Program-made: the position numbers and the translations under genes
Shown: one piece after another, positions 8,535 through 18,338 of the stretch
Position numbering within the stretch: the stretch's first letter is position 1
How the letters are laid out: each line of letters starts with the position of its first letter
NCBI GenBank assembly: GCA_017398805.1
Contig: JAFQEZ010000094.1
Coordinates: forward strand, 1-63,367
Source of the DNA: Bacteroidaceae bacterium
GTDB taxonomy: Bacteria > Bacteroidota > Bacteroidia > Bacteroidales > Bacteroidaceae
Direction: 5' to 3'
Length of the DNA: 63,367 nucleotides
Notes under the pieces: model-generated
Databases searched by the model: none
What the model was told of the DNA's origin: nothing
The model's input: only the letters and a program-made list of their open reading frames with translations

Positions 8535-9605
8535 ATGAAAGTAGCTATAGTCATACTTGGAAACAGATGGGTGTGTCCATATGTAAATACATACATCCGC
8601 ATCCTTGAAAAACTCGGGTGCGAGTATGATGTGATTCTGTGGGACAGGGATGGCAGTGACCGAGATGGTGCACATGCGTTCAGTTCTGCTGGGACTCAGC
8701 TTGGGAATCCGTTTGTAAAGACTGTTTACTATTTTAGGTATGCATGTTTTATAAAAAGACGGATAGAGGCAAACGGCTATGACAAGGTTATTGTGTCGGG
8801 GCCGCATTTGGCTATTCTACTTTCATTGTTCCTGAGCAAAAAGTACAATGGACGTTATATGCTGGATTACCGTGATCTCTCTGTTGAACAGCATCCACTA
8901 CTTTCGCCATTCTACTCACTGGCCTTGTCGGGGAGTGCATGCAATGTTATCTCCTCTCCCGGATTCAGGTGCTTCTTGCCATTATCCTATAATTATTATG
9001 TGTCACATAATTTCAGTATAGATGAAGCGCGTCGCTCTTTGGAAACCCCATCTTTGTGTACGTTGCAAAGGGATGGAATATGTGATGTTCTGACGGTAGG
9101 TTCTGTGCGTAATTTCAATTCGAATGTAAAGGTCCTTTCCGCGTTGGCGAATGACAAACGGTTCTGTATGCGTTTCGTGGGGCGGGGTGAAGCCCAGACT
9201 GCTTTGCAGGAGTATGCAAAGGCTAATGATATTGAGAATGTCGAGTTTTCGGGGTTCTATGAGAAAGAGGATGAGGCAGCGATTGTATCAGGGGCAACAT
9301 TCATCAATATATTTTTCCCGATGAATAATGAGCATTCGGTCATAATGTCGAATCGCTTCTATCTTGCCCTGATACATAAGAAACCGGTAATAGTGACTGC
9401 TGGGTCTACTCAGGCATCTTATGTTGAGGAATATGGGTTGGGAGTAGTGGTAAAAGAATGCGGTAATCTTGATTCGCAGTTGATGGAGTTTCTTTCGAAA
9501 TTAGATTATAAAACATTCTGTAATAGTTGTAACAGCTTGCTCTCCCGCTTTGTCGGTGAACATGAAGAATTTGAGAATGCAGTGGTAAAATTCCTGCAGA
9601 AATAA
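8535..9605 (+). CDS. Glycosyltransferase, group 1-like
   Basis: A 356-residue protein with an N-terminal Rossmann-like beginning (KVAIVILGNRWVCPYVNTYIRILEKLG) and a second domain containing DVLTVGSVRNFNSNVKVL, MRFVGRGEAQTAL and VEFSGFYEKEDEAAIV, the layout of GT-B enzymes such as family 4. It probably adds a sugar to a surface glycan on the cytoplasmic side; donor and acceptor are unknown. The usual EX7E motif is not clear, so the family call is moderate. The frame is open to 8295, but the promoter at 8490 supports starting at 8535. It stands alone. Confidence 0.7.
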   Translation: MKVAIVILGNRWVCPYVNTYIRILEKLGCEYDVILWDRDGSDRDGAHAFSSAGTQLGNPFVKTVYYFRYACFIKRRIEANGYDKVIVSGPHLAILLSLFLSKKYNGRYMLDYRDLSVEQHPLLSPFYSLALSGSACNVISSPGFRCFLPLSYNYYVSHNFSIDEARRSLETPSLCTLQRDGICDVLTVGSVRNFNSNVKVLSALANDKRFCMRFVGRGEAQTALQEYAKANDIENVEFSGFYEKEDEAAIVSGATFINIFFPMNNEHSVIMSNRFYLALIHKKPVIVTAGSTQASYVEEYGLGVVVKECGNLDSQLMEFLSKLDYKTFCNSCNSLLSRFVGEHEEFENAVVKFLQK

Positions 9606-9668
9606 TGACTGTCAAAAGGGTAGGGCAAATAAAAAAACGATTCTGCTGACTTTTCAAGAGATATTTAT

Positions 9669-9676
9669 TATCTTCG
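9669..9676 (+). promoter_or_regulatory. -7 promoter element for fhs
   Basis: TATCTTCG, 43 bp upstream of the fhs ATG; one mismatch to the TAnnTTTG consensus. Confidence 0.5.
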
Positions 9677-9719
9677 CAAGACGGAAAGAAAGAATTTCAA
9701 ACTATAAAAGCATATATTT

Positions 9720-11381
9720 ATGAAGAGTGACATTCAGATTGCTCATGAAACCAAGCTTGAGCGCATTGAGAACGTGGCTGCCAGGATAGGCATCGATGCC
9801 AACGACCTTGAACATTATGGCAAGTACATAGCAAAGCTGCCCCTTAATCTTATAGGGGATCAGAAGGGTAAACTCATTCTTGTTACAGCAATCACTGCTA
9901 CAAAGGCCGGTATCGGCAAGACCACTGTTTCAATAGGTCTTGCGTTAGGTCTCAACAAAATAGGCAAGAAGGCTGTTGTCGCATTGCGCGAGCCTTCACT
10001 CGGTCCCTGCTTTGGTATGAAGGGCGGTGCTGCCGGTGGCGGATATGCACAGGTGCTTCCTATGGAGAAAATCAACCTCCACTTTACAGGTGACTTCCAC
10101 GCGATTACATCGGCACATAATATGATTTCAGCGCTGCTCGACAACTATCTCTACCAGCATGCAAAGGAGGGCTTCGGTCTCAAGGAGATTCTTTGGCGTC
10201 GAGTACTCGATGTGAACGACCGCTCTTTGCGTCAGATAATCACAGGCGTGGGCCCTGCGACAAACGGACTCGTTGAGCAGGCAGGTTTTGACATCACTCC
10301 TGCATCGGAACTCATGGCAATCCTTTGCCTTGCAAGCGATGAGGCTGACCTTCGCCGCCGCATCGAGAACATCATGCTCGGCTACACATATGCGGGCGAG
10401 CCTTTCACAGTGAAGGACCTTGGCGTTGCCGGTTCAATAATGGTGCTCCTCAAGGATGCTATCCAGCCGAACCTTGTGCAGACAACCGAGAACACCCCGG
10501 CTATTATCCACGGAGGTCCGTTTGCCAACATCGCTCACGGTTGCAACTCGCAGCTCGCAACAAAGATGGCGCTCGCGCACAGCGAATATACAATCACGGA
10601 GGCAGGCTTCGGCGCAGACCTCGGTGCCGAGAAATTCTACAATATTCTTTGTCGCAAGAGCGGTCTACAGCCCGATGCTACAGTAATCGTGGCTACAGCC
10701 CAGGGCCTGAAGATGCACGGCGGTGTTGAACTTGACAAGATTAAGGAGCCTGATATGGATGGCCTTCGCAATGGTCTTGCCAACCTCGACCGTCACGTTG
10801 CCAACCTGCGCTCGTTCGGTCAGTCTGTAGTCGTGGTGTTCAACCGTTTCGCTACTGATACCGATGAGGAGATGGCATTGCTGCGTGAGCACTGCGAGAA
10901 GGAACTCGGTTTGCCGTTCGTTATCAACAACGCATTCGCCCAGGGTGGTGAGGGTGCTGTAGAGATGGCTCAGATTGTCGTTGACACTATCGAGAACAAC
11001 CCGTCCAAGAAACTCGAGTTCACATACAATGATGAGGACAGCATCCAGACAAAGATTGAGAAGGTTGCCAAGAATATCTACGGTGCAGCTTCTGTGACAT
11101 TCGCAAAGCCTGCACTTGACCGCATCAAACTTGCCGAGAAGTATGGTCTTGCGAAGTTCCCCGTATGTATTGCAAAGACACAGTTCTCTTTCAGTGCCGA
11201 TGCCAAGCAGTATGGTGCAGTCAAGGGCTTCAACCTGCAGATACGTGATGTTGTGCTCAATGCCGGTGCCGAGATGATTGTTGCCATTGCCGGTGACATT
11301 ATCCGCATGCCCGGATTGCCGAAAGACCCTCAGGCTAATCATATTGATTTTGTAGATGGAGAAATTGTAGGCCTCAGCTGA
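9720..11381 (+). CDS. fhs: Formate-tetrahydrofolate ligase
   Basis: A 553-residue enzyme that joins formate to tetrahydrofolate with ATP, giving 10-formyl-THF for purine and fMet synthesis. The ATP-binding loop TKAGIGKTT is at residues 61-69, followed by [23 protein letters not shown]-type family sequence (here split around residue 90) and [14 protein letters not shown]. Length agrees with the family. Gut Bacteroidales use it to capture formate. A hairpin but no strong terminator separates it from rarA. Codon use is of a well-expressed gene. Confidence 0.97.
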   Translation: MKSDIQIAHETKLERIENVAARIGIDANDLEHYGKYIAKLPLNLIGDQKGKLILVTAITATKAGIGKTTVSIGLALGLNKIGKKAVVALREPSLGPCFGMKGGAAGGGYAQVLPMEKINLHFTGDFHAITSAHNMISALLDNYLYQHAKEGFGLKEILWRRVLDVNDRSLRQIITGVGPATNGLVEQAGFDITPASELMAILCLASDEADLRRRIENIMLGYTYAGEPFTVKDLGVAGSIMVLLKDAIQPNLVQTTENTPAIIHGGPFANIAHGCNSQLATKMALAHSEYTITEAGFGADLGAEKFYNILCRKSGLQPDATVIVATAQGLKMHGGVELDKIKEPDMDGLRNGLANLDRHVANLRSFGQSVVVVFNRFATDTDEEMALLREHCEKELGLPFVINNAFAQGGEGAVEMAQIVVDTIENNPSKKLEFTYNDEDSIQTKIEKVAKNIYGAASVTFAKPALDRIKLAEKYGLAKFPVCIAKTQFSFSADAKQYGAVKGFNLQIRDVVLNAGAEMIVAIAGDIIRMPGLPKDPQANHIDFVDGEIVGLS

Positions 11382-11424
11382 TCTCTGAATATATTTTCAC
11401 AAATTCTTAATATAGATTGAAGAT

Positions 11425-11452
11425 GCACTGCCTCGCATTAAACGGGGCAGTG
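11425..11452 (+). terminator. Hairpin between fhs and rarA
   Basis: GCACTGCCTCG (11425-11435) pairs with CGGGGCAGTGC (11442-11452), 11 bp with one T-G wobble and a 7-nt loop. No T-run follows, so it may only attenuate transcription into rarA. Confidence 0.5.
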
Positions 11453-11474
11453 CTTACTAAAGATACATTATTAT

Positions 11475-12755
11475 ATGGCACAACCATTGGCAGAACGTCT
11501 GCGTCCCATATCCTTTGACGGTTATGTCGGTCAACAGCATCTTGTTGGAGAGGGTGCTGTGTTGCGTCGTATGATTGATTCGGGGCGTATACTCTCATTC
11601 ATTATGTGGGGCCCTCCGGGGACGGGCAAGACAACCATTGCAAAGATAATAGCCCATCAACTGAACCGTCCTTTCTACACGCTCAATGCCGTGTCGTCGG
11701 GTGTCAAGGAGGTGCGCGAGGTTATTGACAAGGCCAAGAATTCGCCTCTATTTTCGCGTGGCGGTGCAATACTTTTCATCGACGAGATTCACCGTTTCAA
11801 CAAGTCGCAACAGGATTCGCTTCTCAGTGCTGTAGAGACGGGCACAGTAACGCTCATTGGAGCGACTACCGAGAATCCGTCGTTTGAGGTCATACGCCCT
11901 CTCTTGTCTCGTTGTCAGCTCTATGTGCTCAAATCCCTTGAGGTCGATGACCTTATGAAACTGCTCAATCATGCGATAACAACCGATGAAACTCTTATGA
12001 AAAGGGGCGTCGAACTGCGCGAGACGGCAGCCATGATGCGTTACAGCGGTGGCGATGCACGTAAACTGCTCAATATCCTTGAACTTGTGGTCGAGAGTGA
12101 TTCTGAGTCACCGGTTGTCATAACCGATGAGAAGGTCAAACTATGCTTGCAGCAGAATCCGCTTGCCTATGACAAGGACGGCGAGATGCATTATGATATA
12201 ATCTCGGCATTTATAAAGTCTATACGCGGAAGCGACCCCGATGCGGCGCTGTATTGGCTGGCCCGCATGATAGAGGGTGGCGAAGATCCGGCATTCATTG
12301 CAAGGCGTCTGATAATCTCCGCCTCGGAAGATGTTGGGCTTGCCAATCCCAATGCCTTGTTGCTTGCCAATGCAGCATTTGACGCTGTCACCAAAATCGG
12401 TTGGCCCGAGGGACGTATTCCTCTTGCCGAGGCGACGGTTTATCTTGCGACATCGCCCAAGAGCAATTCGGCATATATGGGCATAAACAATGCGCTTGCA
12501 ACCGTGCGTGAAACCGGTAATCTGCCTGTGCCGTTGCACTTGAGGAATGCCCCTACCAAGCTGATGGCCGACCTTGGATATTCCGACGGATACAAATATT
12601 CACACGATTATCCCGGGCATTTCGTAAAGCAGCAGTTCCTGCCCGACGGCGGCGAGTCGTTCTCTTTTTGGCTGCCGCAGGAGAACCCGGTCGAGGCCAA
12701 GAGCAAGGCTTGGATGCAGCAGTGCTGGGGGGATGATAAACCATTCTCAAAATAA
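11475..12755 (+). CDS. rarA: Replication-associated recombination protein RarA (AAA+ ATPase)
   Basis: A 426-residue AAA+ ATPase of the RarA/MgsA/WRNIP1 family, which acts at stalled replication forks with SSB and RecA. Walker A is GPPGTGKT (residues 46-53), Walker B is ILFIDEIHRF, sensor 1 is IGATTENPSFE, and the C-terminal tetramerisation domain is typical (RGSDPDAALYWLARMIEGGEDP). Start ATG at 11475 gives the usual MAQPLAERLRP opening. It is probably transcribed at least partly from its own leader after fhs, and ends in a classic terminator. Confidence 0.95.
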   Translation: MAQPLAERLRPISFDGYVGQQHLVGEGAVLRRMIDSGRILSFIMWGPPGTGKTTIAKIIAHQLNRPFYTLNAVSSGVKEVREVIDKAKNSPLFSRGGAILFIDEIHRFNKSQQDSLLSAVETGTVTLIGATTENPSFEVIRPLLSRCQLYVLKSLEVDDLMKLLNHAITTDETLMKRGVELRETAAMMRYSGGDARKLLNILELVVESDSESPVVITDEKVKLCLQQNPLAYDKDGEMHYDIISAFIKSIRGSDPDAALYWLARMIEGGEDPAFIARRLIISASEDVGLANPNALLLANAAFDAVTKIGWPEGRIPLAEATVYLATSPKSNSAYMGINNALATVRETGNLPVPLHLRNAPTKLMADLGYSDGYKYSHDYPGHFVKQQFLPDGGESFSFWLPQENPVEAKSKAWMQQCWGDDKPFSK

Positions 12756-12756
12756 T

Positions 12757-12787
12757 AAAAAATCAGCGGTTGACCGCTGATTTTTTT
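12757..12787 (+). terminator. Intrinsic terminator after rarA
   Basis: AAATCAGCGGT, 2-nt loop, ACCGCTGATTT, then a T-run of seven. It lies between convergent rarA and argF'; the A-run on the other side lets it work for both. Confidence 0.88.
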
Positions 12788-12788
12788 G

Positions 12789-13745
12789 TTATTTCAATCC
12801 TTCGAGAATCCTCTTCAGCACCACTGTTGCCGATATTTCACGGTTAGCAGCTTCGGGAATTACAAGCGAACGTGGACTTTCGATTACATCATCTGTCACA
12901 ATCATGTTGCGACGTACGGGCAGGCAGTGCATGAAATATGCATTGTCGGTCACTGACATCTGACGCTCGCTTACGGTCCACGAACGGTCGGTGCTGAGTA
13001 TCTTGCCGTAGTTGTCGCCTGTGTATGCAGCCCAGTTCTTGGCGTATATAAAGTCGGCGCCCTCAAATGCTTTCATCTGGTCATATTCCACACGTGCATT
13101 GCCCACAAATTCAGGGGCAAGTTCGTAGCCTTTGGGGTGTGTAATTACAAATTCGTAGTCTGTTGCGTTCATCCACTCGGCAAAAGAGTTGGGAACAGCC
13201 TGTGGCAGGGCCTTGGGGTGGGGCGCCCATGTGAGGACTACTTTGGGACGCGCCTTGGTTTTGTGCTCTTCTATCGTAATGAGGTCGGCGAAACTCTGCA
13301 GCGGGTGACGTGTGGCTGCCTCCATTGAGAAGACCGGGCGTCCACTGTATTTTATGAACTGGTTGAGGATAATCTCGTTGTAGTCATCCTCTTTGCTCTC
13401 GAAGCGGGCGAAGGAACGCACTCCTATGACATCGCAATAGCTGCCCATGACAGGGATTGCCTCAAGGATATGTTCGGGCTTGTCGCCGTCCATTATCACT
13501 CCGCGCTCGGTCTCCAGTTTCCATGCTCCCTGGTTGATGTCGAGCACAATCACATTCATGCCCAGGTTGAGTGCGGCTTTCTGTGTGCTGAGCCTTGTGC
13601 GTAGGCTTGAGTTGAAAAAGACCATCATCAGGGTCTTGTTCCTCCCTAATTCGCAATATCTGAAGCGGTCAGCCTTTATCTCGAGTGCTTCCTTCACCGC
13701 ATTGTCAAGGTTGCCGATATCTTTTACCGATATGAAATTTCTCAT
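12789..13745 (-). CDS. argF': N-succinylornithine carbamoyltransferase
   Basis: A 318-residue transcarbamylase of arginine synthesis, matching the Bacteroides ArgF' type in length and sequence. The carbamoyl-phosphate loop SLRTR is at residues 47-51 (preceded by FFNS), and HPLQSFADL and HCLPVRR are present. Residue 90 is Pro (DGDKPEH); in this family Pro90 marks succinylornithine use, whereas acetylornithine enzymes carry Glu here. The pathway therefore likely runs through succinylated intermediates. The ATG overlaps the tamB stop codon as ATGA (13742-13745), so the gene is probably translationally coupled to tamB; no promoter of its own is seen. Confidence 0.95.
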   Translation of the reverse strand: MRNFISVKDIGNLDNAVKEALEIKADRFRYCELGRNKTLMMVFFNSSLRTRLSTQKAALNLGMNVIVLDINQGAWKLETERGVIMDGDKPEHILEAIPVMGSYCDVIGVRSFARFESKEDDYNEIILNQFIKYSGRPVFSMEAATRHPLQSFADLITIEEHKTKARPKVVLTWAPHPKALPQAVPNSFAEWMNATDYEFVITHPKGYELAPEFVGNARVEYDQMKAFEGADFIYAKNWAAYTGDNYGKILSTDRSWTVSERQMSVTDNAYFMHCLPVRRNMIVTDDVIESPRSLVIPEAANREISATVVLKRILEGLK

Positions 13746-16700
13746 TGTTCTGTTACGTTGGTTATAATTTCTTTCTCTTCACTCTCTCTCTTTTTCTCCT
13801 TTTCTTTCTTTCGCCACCAAAGCCATCTGTTGAAGTCATATTTCAACAGTATGCCCATTCCCTGCGTGGTAAGGTCTGATTCTGTAAAGTACCTGTCATT
13901 GGTTTTGCTGTATGCCTTTAGACTTGCAATCCCTTTCTTGTCCAAAATGTACTGTACCTCGAAGTCACCGATGAAACTTCTGTTTGCCATTGGATTCTCG
14001 CGGTAGCCGAGGTTACCGTTAATGAGCAGGCGGTTGTTGAGCAGTCTGCCGCTCAGCATACCTTCGACCTCCATGCTGTTCCAACCTCTTTCACTTGTAG
14101 AGAAGTTGCCCGAGAAGTTCCAGTTATCATTGTCAATAATTTGTCCTATCATGTTGTTTATCTGTCCCGAGAGGGTGGTGGAGATGAGCGACTCCACGGC
14201 TGACGAACTCTCAAAACCGCTATTCGCCTTGTTGTAGTCATATGTGTAGAACTTGCCAAGACCAAGCAGGTATATGAATTGGGTATTCTTCTGTTCCTGA
14301 GTGCTGGTCACGCTTGCAAGCAGGTCGCGTTCCTCTTCGTTGGATTCGGGAAGTTCAATGTCAAACACGAGTTGCGGCTTGGTCAGCGTACCTCCGATGT
14401 TCATGACACAGTCGACCTTGGCAGTTGTTTTCTTGGATGTCTCGGGGCTGAGGTCAACAAGCGGAACCGAAGGCAGACGTAATCTTGTGGTGAGTTCAAG
14501 GCCTGCATTGAACGGGTTGCCGTCAAAAAGCAGACGGCTGCCCCTGTCTATGGCAAAGTCTTTAGGGAAAATGTCCTGGATTGTGAATTTGTATGTTCCG
14601 CGGTCAAGATCCAAAGTACCGTGCATTGAAAAGCCGTTCTTCTCGTCATATATGGCATTGACCTTTCCTGATCCGTAGAAGTCGATGTAATCCTGGGTGT
14701 TCAGGTTTGTGAATACCTTTACATGCAGGTCTTCGGTGACATCAAGTATGAACTCAAGATTGAGTTTGCTGTTGACCGGCTTGTAGCTTCCGCTCTTCTT
14801 TTTGTTGTTTTCTGTATCCTGTGGCTTTTTCTTGCTCTTGTCTACGAAAGTCACAAAACTGTTGTCTCTTGCACCGCTGGCACTTGTAGAGTTGTATACA
14901 AACGAAGAGCCCGGTTTGCTCTTGAGTTCAGCATAAAGGTTGAAACCGTTTTCCAGTGTGTAGTCGATTCTGCCGAATCCTTCGCCATAAACTGTTCCGT
15001 AGAACGGGTCCTTCTCGAATCCGTAAGTGTCATACACCATGAGGTCATATGCATTGATAAGGAGGGCGCATGTCCAGTTCGCAAAATTCCTGTGTCCTAT
15101 CACTCCCGAGAGCATTCCCTTGTTGCCTTTCCTGTCCTTCAACTCAACGTCATTGAAAGAGATGCCGTTCTTGGTGAATGATATGTCACCGTTCTCAATG
15201 GTATATACGGTGTTTGTCGGCTTTACTCTGAGGCTGGAGTTGAGTATGATATTTCCCAACAGGTCAACTTTGCGCCAACTGCCCATAATGTAGAATGTGC
15301 CGTCTGCAAGTCCGTCAAGGTCTGTGACGTATGCCCGCAGCTTGTCACTGAGTATATTGATGTTGAGTTTCTTGGCATCAGCTTTGAGCATGATTGTGTC
15401 ATTGGCCTGCGACAGGAAACCTTTTACCTTTGTCTTTTCGGCGTAGTCGTTGTGGATGTCGCAATCTAAAAGTATCGCCTTTTCGTCATTCGACCAACCG
15501 ATGTCCAAGTCGCCTCTTCCCACGTATCGGTCTTCAATCTTCATGCTGTCGATATTGAACTTGCCGTAAACTTCAGGAGCAGAGAATATGGCTGCCAGTG
15601 TTGCTGAACCGGTGGCTTTACCACCGAAGCGTATTGCGCGGAAGTTCGTGAAGCCCATAAGGGTTGCCACCTCAACATTCTTGGTAAGGACGTTAAGGTT
15701 GTCTGTGGCATTCTTTCCGGCCGTTCCGCTTACCTCAAGGCGTTGGGTGTCGTTGTAAATGCTTATACCCTTTATTGAAAGATTCTCGAAGTTTCCGCTG
15801 ACCTCGCCGGCTGAAACGTGCCATTGGCTGCCCTTGTGCATTATGTCTGTCGGGTTTATCTTCGCATTGAGTGTCAGGTTTCTGTTCTTGTCTCTTCCGA
15901 GTGCAACATCAATGCTTAATGTACCGTGTTCACCACTGCTGTTTTCGCAACTGTTCCAACTGATGGTGGAGCTTGTCTGCCCTCTGCTTGTGAAGGTGCG
16001 GAGATTTACCCATGTCTCGCTGATGCTCTCCTGTGGTGTCCCTTTCTTGTTGTACGTTCTGTTCTTGGCATCGGTATTCAAGGTGATTCCTTCCTTGTTG
16101 ATGATGCCTTTTATTTTTGCCTCGGGAAACTCCATGCCCATTAATGTGGCGTTATTCAGTTCTGCATTCAGATTGAAGTCTCCTGTAATGTCGTTGCATC
16201 CGCCGGAAATGCGTGAAGGGCTGTTTATTGTAAATGGTAATCCTAACAGCGTGCTTATGAACCTTGTGTCATTGATTCTTAATTCATATGCATAAATGTT
16301 GTCCGTCGTCTTTTTTGTAGTGGCAGCAAGTGCAGGAATCTCTCTGCCGATTGCATTCATGAATGTTTTTGCCAACTCTTTGTATTCGTATTCTCCATAG
16401 ATGTCTCCATTGATGAAGTCCGACTCGATATGAAGCCTCTTTTCCTTGCCTGTATCGGTTTCGGAAATAACGATTTTCTTGACGGTTTCCTTGCTTTTGG
16501 TATCATCATATGCAAGGTCGCTCATTCTTAGTTCTATGAGTCTGTCGTTGTTGGCGGTATACTTGTACGATCCCTCGGCGTTGAAAGAAAATCTCTTGTC
16601 GGCATGCTTGTCGGTGAGGTTGAGCTTGTCAGGACGGAATGACAGAACTTCAGCGGTGAGTCTTCCGACTTCTCTCCTGTTCTTGTTGTAATCAAGTGAT

Positions 16701-18172
16701 ATCTTTGCATTGAGGTTGTTGTCTTTTGTGATCAAATTGGCTTTGATGCGTCCCTTGCCCACTTTTCCCGACAAATCTATGGGGGCGTATGTGTAATTCA
16801 GAAATTGCAGTGATTTTATCTTTGCATCGAAGTCTGCGTAGTCTCCTTCACCGTGAAAATTGCCTTTTGATGCAATCTCCAGGTTGCAACTGCCAAATGA
16901 TTGCTCTTTTATGATATCCCCAATCCGTATCTGTTCTCCTTTGGCTTTGATGTCGTAATCGCCATTGCTCTTGATATTGACATTTGCATTCGCTTTTCCG
17001 CTGCGGCATACGAATGATACATCTGCAGCAAGCTCCTCCTTGCAGAGTGTTGCTTTGCCGGATAGTTTGACATCCCCTGCAAGTTCTGAAATTTCGAACT
17101 GCTCTTTTCCAATAAAGGCAAGAATGCGCTTTATGTTTTCTTCGTTGATTTTCAACTCTTTTATGTCAAGATCGGCCTGTCGGCTGTCGCTGTATGGCAT
17201 GATGACACTGCCGGTAGCATCTATATAAAATCCTGATTCCTCGTCGCTTATGCTTATGCTTCCGTTGGCACTCTTATGGTCTACGCTTCCGTTGAACCTG
17301 AATGAGAGTTGCGGCACGTAGTCCGGGACCTTGGACAGTAGCGGTCTTATGTCATTTACAGAGAACTGGTCGCCGATAATCTCGCCTTTGACCGATAACG
17401 AGTCGAGTACTTCCTTGTCGTATTTGATATATATGTTGTCGGAGTATATTCGGGTCTCGGGCAGTTCAATACTCATATTGCTGAATTGGATGCCTTCATC
17501 AGTCGCTTGGATGTGTGTCTTCAGTTTATTGAGCTTTAGACCGCTTTTTTCCTTTCCGCTTATTGAGCGTATGTTCAAGTTCAGGTTCTTCTTGTCGAAG
17601 TCCTTGAGTGAGAGATTGCAGTTGAACTCCTCGATGGCAATATGGTTGGGATCGAAACGGTCGGCGAGGTTCCCCTCGCTAAATATGTCGTAGCTGAACC
17701 TGCCGTCGTAAATGATAAGTTGGTTTATCCTGAGTTTACTCTCCTTCTTTTCCTCTTTCTTCTCTTTGCTGAGTTCGTCGATTATGAACTGAATATTCAT
17801 CGGGGAGTCGGGTGTTTCTCTGTTCAGATGGATATCCGGGGCTGCAAAGGCAAGTGTATATATCTGCAGGTCGCCTTTAAGAATATCCATGAACGAGATA
17901 CTGACCATGGCATTGTCGGCCTTAAGTACGGTGCTGTCGCGTTGGTCGCGGATGTGTATATTCTCAAGTGAGAATTCCGTAAAATTCTTTATGCAGACTT
18001 TTTCTACTTCGATTGGGATGTTGTAATCTTCCTGTATTTTCTCAGATACATATTCGCCAAGCCGGCGCTGGACAGCGTCGGTCTGGAGAACAAGCGTGAT
18101 GCCGACGAATAGTCCGGCAATGACTGCTATGACAATCGATATGTATTTAAAAAGTCTGATATCTGAGTGGAT
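13742..18172 (-). CDS. tamB: TamB-like inner-membrane/periplasmic protein with non-canonical start
   Basis: A very long AsmA/TamB (DUF490) protein that spans the periplasm as a beta-taco and helps move lipids or outer-membrane proteins. Repetitive beta-strand sequence fills most of it; the conserved DUF490 C-terminus lies at about residues 1150-1450 (KFTIQDIFPKDFAIDRGS, LRLPSVPLVDLS). The first in-frame ATG is at 17908, but the frame continues upstream and encodes a typical family N-terminus: a membrane anchor (FKYISIVIAVIAGLFVGITL) and TDAVQRRLGEYVSEKI. No ATG, GTG or TTG occurs in frame between the stop at 18178-18176 and 17908; the best candidate is ATC at 18172-18170, giving 1476 residues. 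A promoter lies just upstream at 18208. Initiation at 17908 would lose the anchor. Confidence 0.85.
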   Translation of the reverse strand: MHSDIRLFKYISIVIAVIAGLFVGITLVLQTDAVQRRLGEYVSEKIQEDYNIPIEVEKVCIKNFTEFSLENIHIRDQRDSTVLKADNAMVSISFMDILKGDLQIYTLAFAAPDIHLNRETPDSPMNIQFIIDELSKEKKEEKKESKLRINQLIIYDGRFSYDIFSEGNLADRFDPNHIAIEEFNCNLSLKDFDKKNLNLNIRSISGKEKSGLKLNKLKTHIQATDEGIQFSNMSIELPETRIYSDNIYIKYDKEVLDSLSVKGEIIGDQFSVNDIRPLLSKVPDYVPQLSFRFNGSVDHKSANGSISISDEESGFYIDATGSVIMPYSDSRQADLDIKELKINEENIKRILAFIGKEQFEISELAGDVKLSGKATLCKEELAADVSFVCRSGKANANVNIKSNGDYDIKAKGEQIRIGDIIKEQSFGSCNLEIASKGNFHGEGDYADFDAKIKSLQFLNYTYAPIDLSGKVGKGRIKANLITKDNNLNAKISLDYNKNRREVGRLTAEVLSFRPDKLNLTDKHADKRFSFNAEGSYKYTANNDRLIELRMSDLAYDDTKSKETVKKIVISETDTGKEKRLHIESDFINGDIYGEYEYKELAKTFMNAIGREIPALAATTKKTTDNIYAYELRINDTRFISTLLGLPFTINSPSRISGGCNDITGDFNLNAELNNATLMGMEFPEAKIKGIINKEGITLNTDAKNRTYNKKGTPQESISETWVNLRTFTSRGQTSSTISWNSCENSSGEHGTLSIDVALGRDKNRNLTLNAKINPTDIMHKGSQWHVSAGEVSGNFENLSIKGISIYNDTQRLEVSGTAGKNATDNLNVLTKNVEVATLMGFTNFRAIRFGGKATGSATLAAIFSAPEVYGKFNIDSMKIEDRYVGRGDLDIGWSNDEKAILLDCDIHNDYAEKTKVKGFLSQANDTIMLKADAKKLNINILSDKLRAYVTDLDGLADGTFYIMGSWRKVDLLGNIILNSSLRVKPTNTVYTIENGDISFTKNGISFNDVELKDRKGNKGMLSGVIGHRNFANWTCALLINAYDLMVYDTYGFEKDPFYGTVYGEGFGRIDYTLENGFNLYAELKSKPGSSFVYNSTSASGARDNSFVTFVDKSKKKPQDTENNKKKSGSYKPVNSKLNLEFILDVTEDLHVKVFTNLNTQDYIDFYGSGKVNAIYDEKNGFSMHGTLDLDRGTYKFTIQDIFPKDFAIDRGSRLLFDGNPFNAGLELTTRLRLPSVPLVDLSPETSKKTTAKVDCVMNIGGTLTKPQLVFDIELPESNEEERDLLASVTSTQEQKNTQFIYLLGLGKFYTYDYNKANSGFESSSAVESLISTTLSGQINNMIGQIIDNDNWNFSGNFSTSERGWNSMEVEGMLSGRLLNNRLLINGNLGYRENPMANRSFIGDFEVQYILDKKGIASLKAYSKTNDRYFTESDLTTQGMGILLKYDFNRWLWWRKKEKEKKRESEEKEIITNVTEQ

Positions 18173-18207
18173 GAATTATCTTTTCTTCCCCTATAACTCT
18201 CTTTATG

Positions 18208-18215
18208 CAAAGATA
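18208..18215 (-). promoter_or_regulatory. -7 promoter element for tamB-argF'
   Basis: TATCTTTG on the minus strand is a perfect -7 match. Transcription would start near 18200, about 30 nt before the predicted ATC start of tamB, which supports translation of the upstream part. Confidence 0.6.
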
Positions 18216-18280
18216 CTATTTTTTTACGATTAATCAGTAAACTTACAAGATATTGTGGCTACTTATTTTTTCTTTTTAGG

Positions 18281-18312
18281 TTTGTTTTTGGCTGTGGAAT
18301 TACGTACTTTTG
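18281..18312 (+). promoter_or_regulatory. Promoter for the SLC13-type transporter
   Basis: TTTG at 18281-18284 and TACTTTTG at 18305-18312, spacing 20 bp: full match to the Bacteroidetes promoter. Transcription start is expected near 18320. Confidence 0.75.
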
Positions 18313-18338
18313 CAAAACTTTGAAAAATAGTGCAATTT

